NCBI RefSeq assembly: GCF_002735305.1
Contig: NZ_PDYG01000012.1
Location: forward strand, 1 to 63,266
Length of the DNA stretch: 63,266 nt
From: Agathobacter ruminis
Lineage (GTDB): Bacteria; Bacillota; Clostridia; Lachnospirales; Lachnospiraceae
Direction: 5' to 3'
The translations under genes and the position numbers were made by a program. The notes beneath the pieces are model-generated. The model saw only the letters and a list, made by a program, of their open reading frames with translations, made no database searches and was not told where the DNA came from. Shown one piece after another: positions 35,680-44,427 of this stretch. Each line of letters begins with the position of its first letter. The first letter of the stretch is position 1.

Positions 35680-35701
35680 TTGTAATAAATGATGAATCTA
35701 A

Positions 35702-35735
35702 AAAAGTGATTCCCGTTTGGGAATCACTTTTTTTA
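35702..35735 (+). terminator. Bidirectional terminator between rplT and araC-type gene
   Basis: Stem AAAAGTGATTCCC (35702-35714) with GGGAATCACTTTT (35719-35731), loop GTTT, flanked by A- and T-runs so it works in both directions. The T-run overlaps the stop codon of the convergent minus-strand gene. Confidence 0.93.
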
Positions 35736-36614
35736 TGTATCAAAACCGTGTATCTGATGGCGTTTTCGGTATTGGGTAGGGGACATGCCTTTGGCATGGT
35801 GAAAGACTTTTGAAAAATATAAGCTGTTATCAAAGCCGACCGAATTGGCAATTGCGGTGATGGACAGGCCGGTATCTTCGAGCAGATGACAAGCCTGCCT
35901 GATACGATAATCGCTCAGATATTCCTTGGGCGAGAGCATGTCCTGATCCCGGAATGACCGGAATAACTGGCTTCGACTGATGCCGACATAGGAAGCAATG
36001 TTTTCCACCGTAATCGGATAAGCATAATTGCAGTTAATATATTCCACTGCCTTTTGGACATTGCCGGAAGCAGAATCGGTTGAATGAACTTTGGTTGCAC
36101 CCTGCATGAAGACAGAAAGAAGCGTATACAGTCTGCCGGCCATTTCCACTGCATGGGAGAATTGATTCCCGCAGGCGTGATAAAGATGCTTGATTTCATG
36201 CTGCACACGGTCCCCATAGGGAATATTTTTCAAAAAAGGCACATCGGGACAGAAGTCGGTCGCGGACAAAACTGTCATCGCATCACTTCCTGTGAAGCCA
36301 ACCCATACATATTCCCATGGTTCGTCTGCGTCAGCCTGATATGAAATTTCCGTATTGGGATAGATGAGAAAGGCATCGCCGGCGGAAAGCTGTTGGGTTT
36401 TATGGTCTGAAAAACGGTAGTTGCCCTTTCCTGCGATGATATAATGAATCAGATAATGATCGCGGATGCCGGGGCCCCATTTATGATTCGGAGCGGTTTT
36501 TTCCCATCCTACATTTGTGACAGACAGGGAAGCAAGTCCCTGCATGGTTGCTTTATAAGAGTATTTTGAAGCTTTCATATCATCAATTTTAAATGGTTCA
36601 AGTGCAAAATTCAA
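35733..36614 (-). CDS. AraC-family transcriptional regulator
   Basis: A 293-residue AraC/XylS regulator. The N-terminal cupin-like sensor (~40-110) has the family pattern GPGIRDHYLIHYIIAGKGNY. The C-terminal domain has two helix-turn-helix motifs (ENIASYVGISRSQLFRSFRD ~208-227; LSITAIANSVGFDNSLYFSKVF region ~255-277), ending PTQYRK. Such regulators usually control sugar uptake or hydrolysis, but no transporter or glycosidase is adjacent; galE is divergent. The start is uncertain: TTG 36614 gives the longest frame, ATG 36578 (281 residues) is an alternative, and neither has a good ribosome-binding site. Confidence 0.88.
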   Translation of the reverse strand: MNFALEPFKIDDMKASKYSYKATMQGLASLSVTNVGWEKTAPNHKWGPGIRDHYLIHYIIAGKGNYRFSDHKTQQLSAGDAFLIYPNTEISYQADADEPWEYVWVGFTGSDAMTVLSATDFCPDVPFLKNIPYGDRVQHEIKHLYHACGNQFSHAVEMAGRLYTLLSVFMQGATKVHSTDSASGNVQKAVEYINCNYAYPITVENIASYVGISRSQLFRSFRDQDMLSPKEYLSDYRIRQACHLLEDTGLSITAIANSVGFDNSLYFSKVFHHAKGMSPTQYRKRHQIHGFDT

Positions 36615-36735
36615 TCATTTTGATGCAACATTTTTACATGTTTTTCATACATTTTTATCTGTACATTATTCTGCAAAAGAATTATGATGGATAGGAAGTT
36701 AAGAAAACTGTTTGAACAAATGGAGGTAAGAAGAT

Positions 36736-37752
36736 ATGGCAATATTGGTAACTGGCGGAGCCGGATATATCGGAAGTCATACCTGTGTGGAATTGTTAAA
36801 TGCCGGATACGATGTGGTGGTATTGGACAATCTTTCCAATGCATCGGAAAAATCGCTGGACAGAGTGGAAGAACTTTCCGGAAAGAAGGTTACTTTTTAT
36901 AAAGGAGATATTTTAGACCGCGATATTTTAAATGAAATCTTTGCAAAAGAGAAAATCGACAGCTGTATCCATTTTGCTGGATTAAAAGCTGTCGGAGAGT
37001 CTGTCGCAAAACCGTGGGAATATTATAATAATAATATTGCCGGCACATTGACACTGGTTGATGTCATGAGACAGAACGGATGCAAGAATATTATTTTCTC
37101 ATCATCTGCAACCGTATATGGCGATCCTGCAGAGATTCCGATCACAGAGAACTGCCCGAAGGGACAGTGCACCAATCCGTATGGATGGACCAAGTCCATG
37201 CTCGAGCAGATCCTTTCCGATATGCAAAAGGCAGACAATGAGTGGAATGTGATTTTGCTTCGCTACTTCAATCCAATCGGAGCGCATCCATCAGGAAAGA
37301 TGGGAGAGAATCCAAACGGTATTCCAAACAACTTAATGCCTTACATCACACAGGTTGCTGTAGGCAAGTTAAAAGAGCTTGGAATCTTCGGTGATGATTA
37401 TGATACTCCGGATGGAACCGGTGTTAGAGATTACATCCATGTAGTTGATCTTGCGCTTGGACATGTGAAAGCGCTTAAGAAGATTGAAGAACATGCCGGC
37501 CTTAAGATTTACAACCTCGGTACCGGACATGGTTATTCCGTACTTGATATCGTAAAGAATTTTGAAAAAGCAAATGATGTCAAGATTCCATACAGCATCA
37601 AGCCACGCAGACCTGGCGATATCGCAACCTGTTATTGTGATCCGAGCCGTGCAAAGACTGAGCTTGGATGGGAAGCACAATTCGGAATTCTTGAAATGTG
37701 CCGTGATTCATGGAATTGGCAGAAGAACAATCCGAACGGATATGATGATTAA
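36736..37752 (+). CDS. galE: UDP-glucose 4-epimerase
   Basis: GalE interconverts UDP-glucose and UDP-galactose for the Leloir pathway and surface polysaccharides. The 338-residue short-chain dehydrogenase-like protein has the NAD-binding [10 protein letters not shown], the catalytic serine region [10 protein letters not shown] and Tyr-x3-Lys in [10 protein letters not shown], plus the [12 protein letters not shown] and [14 protein letters not shown] segments. A TGGAGGTAAGAAG site precedes ATG 36736. It stands alone between the divergent AraC regulator and the tRNA genes. Confidence 0.97.
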   Translation: MAILVTGGAGYIGSHTCVELLNAGYDVVVLDNLSNASEKSLDRVEELSGKKVTFYKGDILDRDILNEIFAKEKIDSCIHFAGLKAVGESVAKPWEYYNNNIAGTLTLVDVMRQNGCKNIIFSSSATVYGDPAEIPITENCPKGQCTNPYGWTKSMLEQILSDMQKADNEWNVILLRYFNPIGAHPSGKMGENPNGIPNNLMPYITQVAVGKLKELGIFGDDYDTPDGTGVRDYIHVVDLALGHVKALKKIEEHAGLKIYNLGTGHGYSVLDIVKNFEKANDVKIPYSIKPRRPGDIATCYCDPSRAKTELGWEAQFGILEMCRDSWNWQKNNPNGYDD

Positions 37753-37764
37753 GAAAAGAAGAAT

Positions 37765-37798
37765 AAAAAAAGACATCGCATATGCGATGTCTTTTTTC
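37765..37798 (+). terminator. Bidirectional terminator of galE and tRNA-Glu genes
   Basis: AGACATCGCATATGCGATGTCT (37771-37792, given as a palindrome centred at 37781/37782) is a perfect inverted repeat flanked by an A-run and a T-run. It can end galE on the plus strand and the tRNA transcript on the minus strand. Confidence 0.9.
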
Positions 37799-37827
37799 GG
37801 GTTGGGCTGTATTCGATTATACAGTAG

Positions 37828-37899
37828 CAGTTCCTAGGGGAATCGAACCCCTGTTTTCGCCGTGAGAGGGCGACGTCTTAACCGCTTGACCAAGGAACC
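37828..37899 (-). tRNA. tRNA-Glu (anticodon CTC), copy 1
   Basis: Cloverleaf on the minus strand: acceptor GGTTCCT/AGGAACT (with a G-U first pair), D arm GTC-AAGCGGTTAA-GAC, anticodon stem TCGCC/GGCGA around loop CTCTCAC (anticodon CTC), T arm AGGGG-TTCGATT-CCCCT, discriminator G. CCA is not encoded. It is the downstream member of the tandem pair. Confidence 0.95.
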
Positions 37900-37915
37900 A
37901 TATTAATTTAAGAAG

Positions 37916-37987
37916 CAGTCCGTACGGGAATCGAACCCGTGTTTCCGCCGTGAGAGGGCGGCGTCTTAACCGCTTGACCAACGAACC
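37916..37987 (-). tRNA. tRNA-Glu (anticodon CTC), copy 2
   Basis: Cloverleaf on the minus strand: acceptor GGTTCGT/ACGGACT, D arm identical to the neighbour, anticodon stem CGCCGCC side with loop CTCTCAC (anticodon CTC), T arm ACGGG-TTCGATT-CCCGT, discriminator G, no CCA. It is separated by 16 A/T-rich bases from the other copy and differs from it mainly in acceptor, anticodon and T stems. Confidence 0.95.
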
Positions 37988-37994
37988 GTGTATT

Positions 37995-38023
37995 AATTTA
38001 TCATGAGAAACGTGTTTTGGCAA
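37995..38023 (-). promoter_or_regulatory. Promoter of the tRNA-Glu pair (minus strand)
   Basis: On the minus strand: -35 TTGCCA (38023-38018), 17-bp spacer, -10 TAAATT (38000-37995), immediately upstream of the first tRNA. Confidence 0.7.
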
Positions 38024-38073
38024 GTGTTTTTTTAGAAAAAGTGAAAAAAATTTTGCTTTCAAATGGAAATACC

Positions 38074-38102
38074 TTGATTTTACTGAACTTTCATGGTATA
38101 TT
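38074..38102 (+). promoter_or_regulatory. Promoter of the rimP-nusA-infB operon
   Basis: -35 TTGATT (38074-38079), 17-bp spacer, -10 TATATT (38097-38102), about 100 bases before rimP. Confidence 0.75.
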
Positions 38103-38125
38103 ATTTGAGTAAATGATGTGACTTG

Positions 38126-38160
38126 ATTGAGAGAGGGCGTTCGGTCCTCTCTCAATTTAT
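38126..38160 (+). promoter_or_regulatory. rimP leader hairpin (candidate attenuator)
   Basis: A perfect 11-bp stem, ATTGAGAGAGG (38126-38136) and CCTCTCTCAAT (38146-38156), with a 9-nt loop is followed by TTTAT. A terminator-like hairpin before rimP-nusA is a known Firmicute leader type. The T-run here is short, so termination would be weak. Confidence 0.6.
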
Positions 38161-38202
38161 GTTATAGCGATTAGAAAAAGACAATTGAAAAGAGGTGCAT
38201 GA

Positions 38203-38667
38203 ATGTCAAAAGCAGCAGATTATGCAGCAAAGGCAGAACAGCTCGTCACACCGATTCTCGAAGAGAATCATTTCGAATTGGTGGATGCCGAGTTTGTAAA
38301 AGAAGCCGGTAATTATTACCTTCGTCTCTATATTGACAAAGAAGGTGGTATCACCGTAGACGATTGCGAAATTGTTTCAAGAGCTATGGATCCGCTTTTG
38401 GAGAAAGAAGATTTTATTCCGGAAGCGTATATCTTTGAAGTAAGCTCTCCGGGATTGGGTCGCCCGCTGAAAAAAGAACGCGATTATGTTCGCAACATGG
38501 GCAAAGATGTGGAAATCCGCACTTATAAGGCGATTGACCACTGCAAAGAATTTACCGGAACCTTGAAGGAATATGATGAAAATTCTGTTACCATAACGAT
38601 TGGTGATGAAGATAAGACTTTTTTTAAGAATGAAATCGCCTTGATTCGTCAGGCAATTGACTTTTAG
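38203..38667 (+). CDS. rimP: Ribosome maturation factor RimP
   Basis: RimP assists 30S subunit maturation around S12 binding. The 154-residue protein has the N-terminal domain with the FELVDAEFVKEAGNYYLRLYID and VDDCEIVSRAMDPLL segments and the EVSSPGLGRPLK motif, then a C-terminal SH3-like domain. A GAAAAGAGGTGC site precedes ATG 38203. It leads the conserved rimP-nusA-ylxR-ylxQ-infB-rbfA operon. Confidence 0.96.
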   Translation: MSKAADYAAKAEQLVTPILEENHFELVDAEFVKEAGNYYLRLYIDKEGGITVDDCEIVSRAMDPLLEKEDFIPEAYIFEVSSPGLGRPLKKERDYVRNMGKDVEIRTYKAIDHCKEFTGTLKEYDENSVTITIGDEDKTFFKNEIALIRQAIDF

Positions 38668-38688
38668 CACATAGGAGGAGAAAACAAA

Positions 38689-39831
38689 ATGGCTAATTCA
38701 GAATTATTAGAGGCATTAAATGTCTTAGAACAGGAGAAGAACATCAGCAAAGCAACATTGCTTGAAGCGATTGAAAATTCACTTATCACAGCTTGCAAGA
38801 ATCACTTCGGAACTTCCGAGAATGTTCGTGTAACCATTGATCCGGATACCTGCGAATATCATTGCTATCTGGACAAGACGGTTGTGGATGAGGTAGAAGT
38901 ACCTGCAGAGCAGATTTCATTGGAAAAGGCACAGGCAATCGATGGCAAATATCAGATTGGAGATGTGGTGCCTGTTGAAATTATGTCAAAAGAATTCGGA
39001 CGCATCGCTACACAGAATGCAAAGAATGTTATCTTACAGAAGATTCGCGAAGAAGAACGCAAGATTGTATACGATGAGTATATTACAAAAGAAAAAGATG
39101 TTATTACCGGTATTGTACAGAGATATGTCGGCAAGAATGTCAGCATCAATCTTGGAAAGGCAGATGCTCTTTTGACTGAGAACGAGCAGATCAAGGGAGA
39201 AACCTATACCCCGACCGAGAGAATCAAGGTTTATATTGTAGAAGTTAAGAATACAACAAAGGGTGCAAAGATTCTGGTTTCCAGAACCCATCCGGAACTT
39301 GTAAAGCGTCTGTTTGAGTCGGAAGTGACAGAAGTGAAGGACGGCATTGTAGAGATTAAAGCAATTTCCCGTGAAGCAGGAAGCCGTACCAAAATTGCAG
39401 TATGGTCAAATGATCCTGATGTCGATCCGGTAGGCGCATGTGTCGGAATGAACGGTGCCCGTGTCAATGCCATTGTACATGAACTGCGCGGCGAAAAGAT
39501 TGATATCATCACCTGGGATGAGAATCCGGCAATCCTGATTCAGAATGCACTTTCACCGGCAAAGGTTATTTCCGTAATCGCTGATGCAGATGAAAAGTCT
39601 GCAAAGGTTGTTGTTCCGGATTATCAGCTGTCCCTTGCAATCGGAAAGGAAGGACAGAATGCGCGCCTTGCAGCACGTCTGACCGGATACAAGATTGATA
39701 TCAAGAGCGAGACTCAGGCTCGTGAAGCAGGAGATATCCTTGATTATGAGAATGAGTACTATGATGAGGATGAAGAATATTACGAAGACGAGAATGAATT
39801 CGTAGAAGAGAATGTTTCTGAAGAAGAATAA
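38689..39831 (+). CDS. nusA: Transcription termination/antitermination factor NusA
   Basis: NusA binds RNA polymerase and controls pausing, intrinsic termination and antitermination. The 380-residue protein has the N-terminal polymerase-binding domain, an S1 domain (~135-200) and two KH domains (DPVGACVGMNGARVNAIV ~246; LAIGKEGQNARLAARLTG ~318). The C-terminus is short and highly acidic (~345-380), and lacks the repeats seen in proteobacteria, as is normal in Firmicutes. A TAGGAGGAGAAAAC site precedes the start. Confidence 0.97.
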   Translation: MANSELLEALNVLEQEKNISKATLLEAIENSLITACKNHFGTSENVRVTIDPDTCEYHCYLDKTVVDEVEVPAEQISLEKAQAIDGKYQIGDVVPVEIMSKEFGRIATQNAKNVILQKIREEERKIVYDEYITKEKDVITGIVQRYVGKNVSINLGKADALLTENEQIKGETYTPTERIKVYIVEVKNTTKGAKILVSRTHPELVKRLFESEVTEVKDGIVEIKAISREAGSRTKIAVWSNDPDVDPVGACVGMNGARVNAIVHELRGEKIDIITWDENPAILIQNALSPAKVISVIADADEKSAKVVVPDYQLSLAIGKEGQNARLAARLTGYKIDIKSETQAREAGDILDYENEYYDEDEEYYEDENEFVEENVSEEE

Positions 39832-39844
39832 ATCGAGGTAATAT

Positions 39845-40114
39845 ATGGCGAACAAAAAGATTCCGACACGCGTCTGTGTGGGATGTAAGGAAATGAAACC
39901 GAAAAAAGAGCTCATTCGTGTCATTAAAACCAACGAAGGTGGGATTTTGCTGGACAAGACCGGAAGACAGAACGGCAGAGGCGCCTATCTCTGCAATGAT
40001 CCGGCATGTCTGCAGCTGGCAATCAAATCAAAAGGATTAGAGCGTTCCTTAAAAGTTTCAATTCCGCCGGAAATCGTAGAGGCATTAACAAAGGAGATGA
40101 TGCAAAATGACTGA
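39845..40114 (+). CDS. ylxR: YlxR-family RNA-binding protein (RnpM)
   Basis: An 89-residue YlxR/DUF448 protein with the CVGCKEMKPKKELIRV and DKTGRQNGRGAYLCND segments that define the family. YlxR has been linked in Firmicutes to nucleoid/transcription control and, as RnpM, to modulation of RNase P. It sits between nusA and ylxQ, and its 3' end overlaps the next gene by 8 bases. Confidence 0.93.
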   Translation: MANKKIPTRVCVGCKEMKPKKELIRVIKTNEGGILLDKTGRQNGRGAYLCNDPACLQLAIKSKGLERSLKVSIPPEIVEALTKEMMQND

Positions 40115-40418
40115 TCAGATATTGTCGATGCTCGGTCTGGCAGCGAAATCCGGAAATGTCGCCAGCGGAGAGTTCTCTACCGAACAATCGGTAAAAAAAG
40201 GGAAATCCTATTTGGTGATGGTAGCGACAGATGCATCGGATAATACCAAAAAGAATTTTTCCGACATGACAGAATTTTATGAAGTTCCGTTTTATATTTA
40301 CGGAGACAAAGAAAGTCTCGGTCATGCAATCGGAAAAGAATTTCGTGCGTCCGTCTCCATCAATGATGAGAATTTTGCCAAAGCGGTAGAGAAAAAACTG
40401 AAACACGGACAAAACTGA
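40107..40418 (+). CDS. ylxQ: L7Ae-family RNA-binding protein YlxQ
   Basis: A 103-residue L7Ae/L30e/S12e/Gadd45 fold protein with the family strand and loop pattern LGLAAKSGNVASGEFS and the YLVMVATDASDNTKKNF segment. L7Ae relatives bind kink-turn RNAs; YlxQ's target is not settled. ATG 40107 overlaps the ylxR stop, so translation is probably coupled. infB follows after 21 bases. Confidence 0.92.
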   Translation: MTDQILSMLGLAAKSGNVASGEFSTEQSVKKGKSYLVMVATDASDNTKKNFSDMTEFYEVPFYIYGDKESLGHAIGKEFRASVSINDENFAKAVEKKLKHGQN

Positions 40419-40439
40419 ATAATGGAGGAAACATAATAT

Positions 40440-43106
40440 ATGGCAAAAATGAGAGTACATGAACTTGCAAAAGAATTAAGTATAGAATCAAAAGATATTA
40501 TTACGGCCCTGCAGGGGACGGAATATGAAGTGAAGAGTGCACAAAGCGGTGTGGAAGATGCTGCTCAGGCTGTGATTCGCAAGAAATACGGCAAACAGCA
40601 GGAAACAAAAGCACCTGAGGCAAAAGCACCTGAGGCAAAAGCATCAGAAACAAAAGCGTCAGATGCAAAGGCTGTAGCTGCCCGTCCGAAGAAGAAGAAT
40701 ATCACTGCGGTATTTAATGCGCAGTATAGCAAAGATCACAAATCTTCTCAGAGAAACGGTGGTCAGAAGCGCGACGGACGCCGTGACGGTAATTCTCACG
40801 GCAACCCAAATGGCAACAATCGCAAGCCACAACAGCCACAAAGAGGAATTATCAAGCCAAGACCGGTTGGCGAGCGTGCAATGCGTCCAATCAGTGAAAG
40901 AACGGCAGGCAACAATGATGAATTCATGAAGCCAAACAAGCCTCAGTCCAACGATCGTATGGACAGACCTGAAAGAACTGACAGACCTGAAAGAACTGAC
41001 AGAACTGACAGAACTGATCGAACTGACAGAACTGAAAGAAATGACAGACCGGGCAGATCTGACAGACCAAACAGAAATGGGGAACGCAATAATAATCGCA
41101 ATACCGATCGCAATAACGATCGTAATAATCGTAATAACGATCGCAAAAACCGTCCGGTTACAAATACGGAAGCTGCTGCAGCTCCAAGTACGGATAATCG
41201 CGGAAAAGGAAACCGCAACAATGCAAAAGGCAAGGGTCGCCAGGATCATGACAGACTTGGAAAGAGACAGGAAAACTATGTCAACCTTGAGAAGCATGGC
41301 GGCAAAAAGAAACCTCAGCAGCCTCAGCCGAAGCCACAGGAAGATCCAAACGAGATTAAAACCGTTACCATTCCTGAGCGCATCGTAATCCGTGATTTTG
41401 CAGATAAATTAAAGCAACAGCCTTCCGCAATCGTAAAGAAACTCTTTATGAAAGGCCAGATGGTAACCGTAAATCATGAAATTGATTTCGAAACAGCAGA
41501 AGAGATTGCACTTGAATTCAATTATATCTGTGAACCGGAAGAAAAGATCGATGTCATTGCAGAACTCCTGAAAGAGGATGCAGAAGATGAAGCTACAATG
41601 GTAAGCCGTCCTCCTGTTGTCTGCGTAATGGGACATGTCGATCACGGTAAAACATCACTTTTGGATGCAATCCGCGAGACCCGTGTGACCGACCGCGAGG
41701 CAGGTGGTATTACTCAGCATATCGGTGCATCTGTGGTATCCATCAACAACCGCGATATCACATTCTTGGACACACCGGGTCATGAGGCATTTACCGCAAT
41801 GCGTATGCGTGGTGCAAATTCCACCGATATCGCAATCCTTGTTGTCGCAGCAGACGATGGTGTCATGCCACAGACCGTTGAGGCAATCAACCATGCGCGT
41901 GCCGCAGGGGTAGAAATTATTGTTGCAATCAACAAGATTGACAAGCCTTCTGCAAATATTGATAAAGTAAAGCAGGAACTTTCCGAATATGAACTGATTC
42001 CGGAAGACTGGGGCGGCAGCACCGTATTCTGTCCGGTTTCTGCACATACCAAAGAGGGTATCGACAATTTGCTGGAGATGATCCTTCTGACAGCAGATGT
42101 GCTTGAATTAAAGGCAAATCCGAACCGTAATGCAAGAGGTCTTGTCATCGAGGCACAGCTTGATAAGGGCCGTGGTGCGGTTGCAACCGTATTGGTACAG
42201 AAGGGTACCTTGCATGTCGGTGATCCGGTAGCCTGTGGAAGCAGCTATGGTAAGGTTCGTGCAATGGTAGATGACAAGGGACGCAGAGTAAAGACCGCAA
42301 CCCCATCAACTCCGGTCGAAATTCTTGGTTTGAATTCCGTTCCGGTTGCAGGTGAGACCTTCGTGGCATGTGATTCCGAAAAGGATGCAAAATCATTTGC
42401 AGAGACTTATATTTCCGAAGAGAAGCATAAGCTTGTCGAGGAGACCAAGTCCAGAATGTCTCTTGACGATCTGTTCTCACAGATTCAGTCAGGCAATATG
42501 AAAGAACTTGATATTATCGTAAAGGCCGATGTACAGGGTTCTGTGGAAGCTGTCAAGCAGTCACTTGTCAAACTTTCCAATGACGAAGTTGCCGTTAAGG
42601 TAATCCACGGCGGTGTTGGTGCAATCAACGAGAGCGATGTCATTCTTGCATCTGCTTCCAATGCAATCATCATCGGATTTAATGTACGTCTTGACCCGAT
42701 TGCAAAAGCAACTGCAGATCACGAAGGCGTAGATGTCCGCCTGTATAAGGTTATCTACAATGCCATCGAGGATGTGGAAGCCGCAATGAAGGGTATGCTT
42801 GATCCGGTATTTGAAGAAAAGGTAATCGGACATGCTGAAGTACGCCAGATCTTTAAGGCATCCGGTGTCGGTACCATCGCAGGTTCGTATGTGCTTGACG
42901 GTGTGATCAAGCGTGGCTGCAAGGTTCGTATTACGCGTGAAGGATCACAGATCTTCGAAGGAGATCTTGCATCACTGAAGAGATTCAAGGATGATGTCAA
43001 GGAAGTAAAAACAAATTACGAATGTGGTCTTGTATTTGACGGATTCAACGATTTGGCTGAGTTCGATCAGGTAGAAGCATATGAAATGGTAGAGGTGCCT
43101 AGATAA
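40440..43106 (+). CDS. infB: Translation initiation factor IF-2
   Basis: IF-2 is the GTPase that brings initiator tRNA to the 30S subunit and promotes 50S joining. The 888-residue protein has an N-terminal IF2_N helix-turn ([21 protein letters not shown]), a long disordered Lys/Arg/Asn/Asp-rich segment with tandem repeats (~50-300), a second IF2_N module, and the G domain: GHVDHGKT ~397, DTPGHEA and NKID motifs. Domains II-IV follow. A TGGAGGAAACAT site precedes ATG 40440. The stop overlaps rbfA by one base. Confidence 0.97.
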   Translation: MAKMRVHELAKELSIESKDIITALQGTEYEVKSAQSGVEDAAQAVIRKKYGKQQETKAPEAKAPEAKASETKASDAKAVAARPKKKNITAVFNAQYSKDHKSSQRNGGQKRDGRRDGNSHGNPNGNNRKPQQPQRGIIKPRPVGERAMRPISERTAGNNDEFMKPNKPQSNDRMDRPERTDRPERTDRTDRTDRTDRTERNDRPGRSDRPNRNGERNNNRNTDRNNDRNNRNNDRKNRPVTNTEAAAAPSTDNRGKGNRNNAKGKGRQDHDRLGKRQENYVNLEKHGGKKKPQQPQPKPQEDPNEIKTVTIPERIVIRDFADKLKQQPSAIVKKLFMKGQMVTVNHEIDFETAEEIALEFNYICEPEEKIDVIAELLKEDAEDEATMVSRPPVVCVMGHVDHGKTSLLDAIRETRVTDREAGGITQHIGASVVSINNRDITFLDTPGHEAFTAMRMRGANSTDIAILVVAADDGVMPQTVEAINHARAAGVEIIVAINKIDKPSANIDKVKQELSEYELIPEDWGGSTVFCPVSAHTKEGIDNLLEMILLTADVLELKANPNRNARGLVIEAQLDKGRGAVATVLVQKGTLHVGDPVACGSSYGKVRAMVDDKGRRVKTATPSTPVEILGLNSVPVAGETFVACDSEKDAKSFAETYISEEKHKLVEETKSRMSLDDLFSQIQSGNMKELDIIVKADVQGSVEAVKQSLVKLSNDEVAVKVIHGGVGAINESDVILASASNAIIIGFNVRLDPIAKATADHEGVDVRLYKVIYNAIEDVEAAMKGMLDPVFEEKVIGHAEVRQIFKASGVGTIAGSYVLDGVIKRGCKVRITREGSQIFEGDLASLKRFKDDVKEVKTNYECGLVFDGFNDLAEFDQVEAYEMVEVPR
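40972..41058 (+). repeat. 9-bp tandem repeats inside infB
   Basis: Repeats related to CTGACAGAA / CTGAAAGAA encode D-R-T and D-R-P-E-R-T tripeptide-type units in the disordered N-terminal part of IF-2. All copies are in frame, so length changes would be tolerated. Confidence 0.8.
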
Positions 43107-43477
43107 TGAGAAAAAACAGCAACAAAAATCTTCGTATCAACGAAGAAGTGATGCGCGAATTATCCAAGATTATTCGTGAAGTCAAAGATCCACGCATTCA
43201 TCCTCTGACGAGTGTGGTTGCAGTGGAAGTTGCACCGGATTTGAAAACCGCAAAGGCATTTATCAGCGTGCTTGGCGATGAAGAGGCACAGAAGAATACT
43301 TTGGTTGGTTTGAAATCCGCAGAGGGATATATTCGCAGAGAATTGGCACATTCGGTCAATTTACGAAATACTCCGCAAATTACATTTATTATGGATCAGT
43401 CCATTGAATACGGAATTCGTATGTCTCATATGATTGACGAAGTGATGGGCAATGATACAAAGAACGAGGAAGAATAA
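43106..43477 (+). CDS. rbfA: 30S ribosome-binding factor RbfA
   Basis: RbfA is a KH-fold assembly factor that helps mature the 5' end of 16S rRNA and matters for cold growth. The 123-residue protein has the KNLRINEEVMRELSKIIREV N-terminal segment, DPRIHPLTSVVAVEVAPDL and the closing IEYGIRMSHMIDE helix. Start codon and infB stop overlap (TAATG). It is followed without a gap by the DHH phosphoesterase gene. Confidence 0.96.
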   Translation: MRKNSNKNLRINEEVMRELSKIIREVKDPRIHPLTSVVAVEVAPDLKTAKAFISVLGDEEAQKNTLVGLKSAEGYIRRELAHSVNLRNTPQITFIMDQSIEYGIRMSHMIDEVMGNDTKNEEE

Positions 43478-44425
43478 ATGAAACATCTCGATGAGATTTT
43501 GGAAAATGTAAATACAGTCGGCATTTCCGGACATGTTCGTCCGGATGGCGACTGTGTCGGCTCAACGTTGGCAGTCTATAATTATATCCGTACATATTAT
43601 CCGGCAGTGTCGGTTCAGCTTTATCTCGAGCCGATTCCGACCATCTTTCAATTCTTGAAGAATGCAGACCGGATGAAACATGAGCGTGAGGACAATCAAC
43701 AATTTGATTTGTATATCGCGCTTGACTGTGGTGATCTGAATCGCCTCGGTGATTTTGCGGATTATTTTACAAATGCAAAAAGAACTGCATGCATTGATCA
43801 TCATATCAGCAATTCGTCATTCGCGGATGTCAATTATATTGATCCGGATGCAAGCAGCACCTGTGAATTGCTTTGCCGTTTGATGGGCGAAGAGAAAATC
43901 ACAAAGGAAATTGCGGAATGTCTTTATACCGGAATGGTACATGACACCGGCGTATTCCAATATACCTGTACATCGAGAGAAACCATGAACCTTGGCGGAA
44001 TGTTAATGGAAAAGGGCATTGATTATACAAAAATTGTTGATGAGACTTTTTATCAAAAGACATTCGCACAAAACAAGATTCTCGGTCAGGCACTGCTGAA
44101 CAGCCGATTATATCTGGATGGGCAGGTGAATCTTTCTGTGATTTCGCTTGCGGAGATGAAGCAGTATGACTGCCTTCCAAAGCATCTGGATGGAATTGTG
44201 CAGCAATTACGCGTGACCAAAGGCGTCAGAGTCGCCGTTTTTCTGTATGAAAATGAGGATCATACTTATAAAGTCAGTACGAGAGCAAATGATGATACGG
44301 ATCTGGCGGCACTTGCACTGACCTTTCAAGGCGGCGGACATAAAAAAGCGGCGGGATTTTCGATTGATGGACCGCTCGATGACGCAATCAACAGAATTCT
44401 TGAGGAATTGGAAAAGAGTTTTTAG
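43478..44425 (+). CDS. nrnA: DHH/DHHA1 phosphoesterase NrnA (nanoRNase / pAp phosphatase)
   Basis: NrnA degrades very short RNAs and removes the 3' phosphate from pAp. The 315-residue protein has the DHH domain motifs HVRPDGDCVGS, ALDCGD, DHHISN (~106) and TGMVHDTGVF, and the DHHA1 motif FQGGGHKKAAGF near the C-terminus. The metal-binding Asp and His residues are all present. Location between rbfA and truB is the conserved Firmicute order. It begins directly after the rbfA stop. Confidence 0.94.
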   Translation: MKHLDEILENVNTVGISGHVRPDGDCVGSTLAVYNYIRTYYPAVSVQLYLEPIPTIFQFLKNADRMKHEREDNQQFDLYIALDCGDLNRLGDFADYFTNAKRTACIDHHISNSSFADVNYIDPDASSTCELLCRLMGEEKITKEIAECLYTGMVHDTGVFQYTCTSRETMNLGGMLMEKGIDYTKIVDETFYQKTFAQNKILGQALLNSRLYLDGQVNLSVISLAEMKQYDCLPKHLDGIVQQLRVTKGVRVAVFLYENEDHTYKVSTRANDDTDLAALALTFQGGGHKKAAGFSIDGPLDDAINRILEELEKSF

Positions 44426-44427
44426 AC

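Noticed and set aside
36615-36735. Clear promoter between the AraC-type gene and galE
   Set aside because: A TATGAT at 36683-36688 is present but no acceptable -35 at the right distance; not listed as a feature.
40659-41297. Minus-strand reading frame opposite the infB N-terminal repeats
   Set aside because: Its Ser/Val repeats are the complement of the infB tandem repeats; not a gene.
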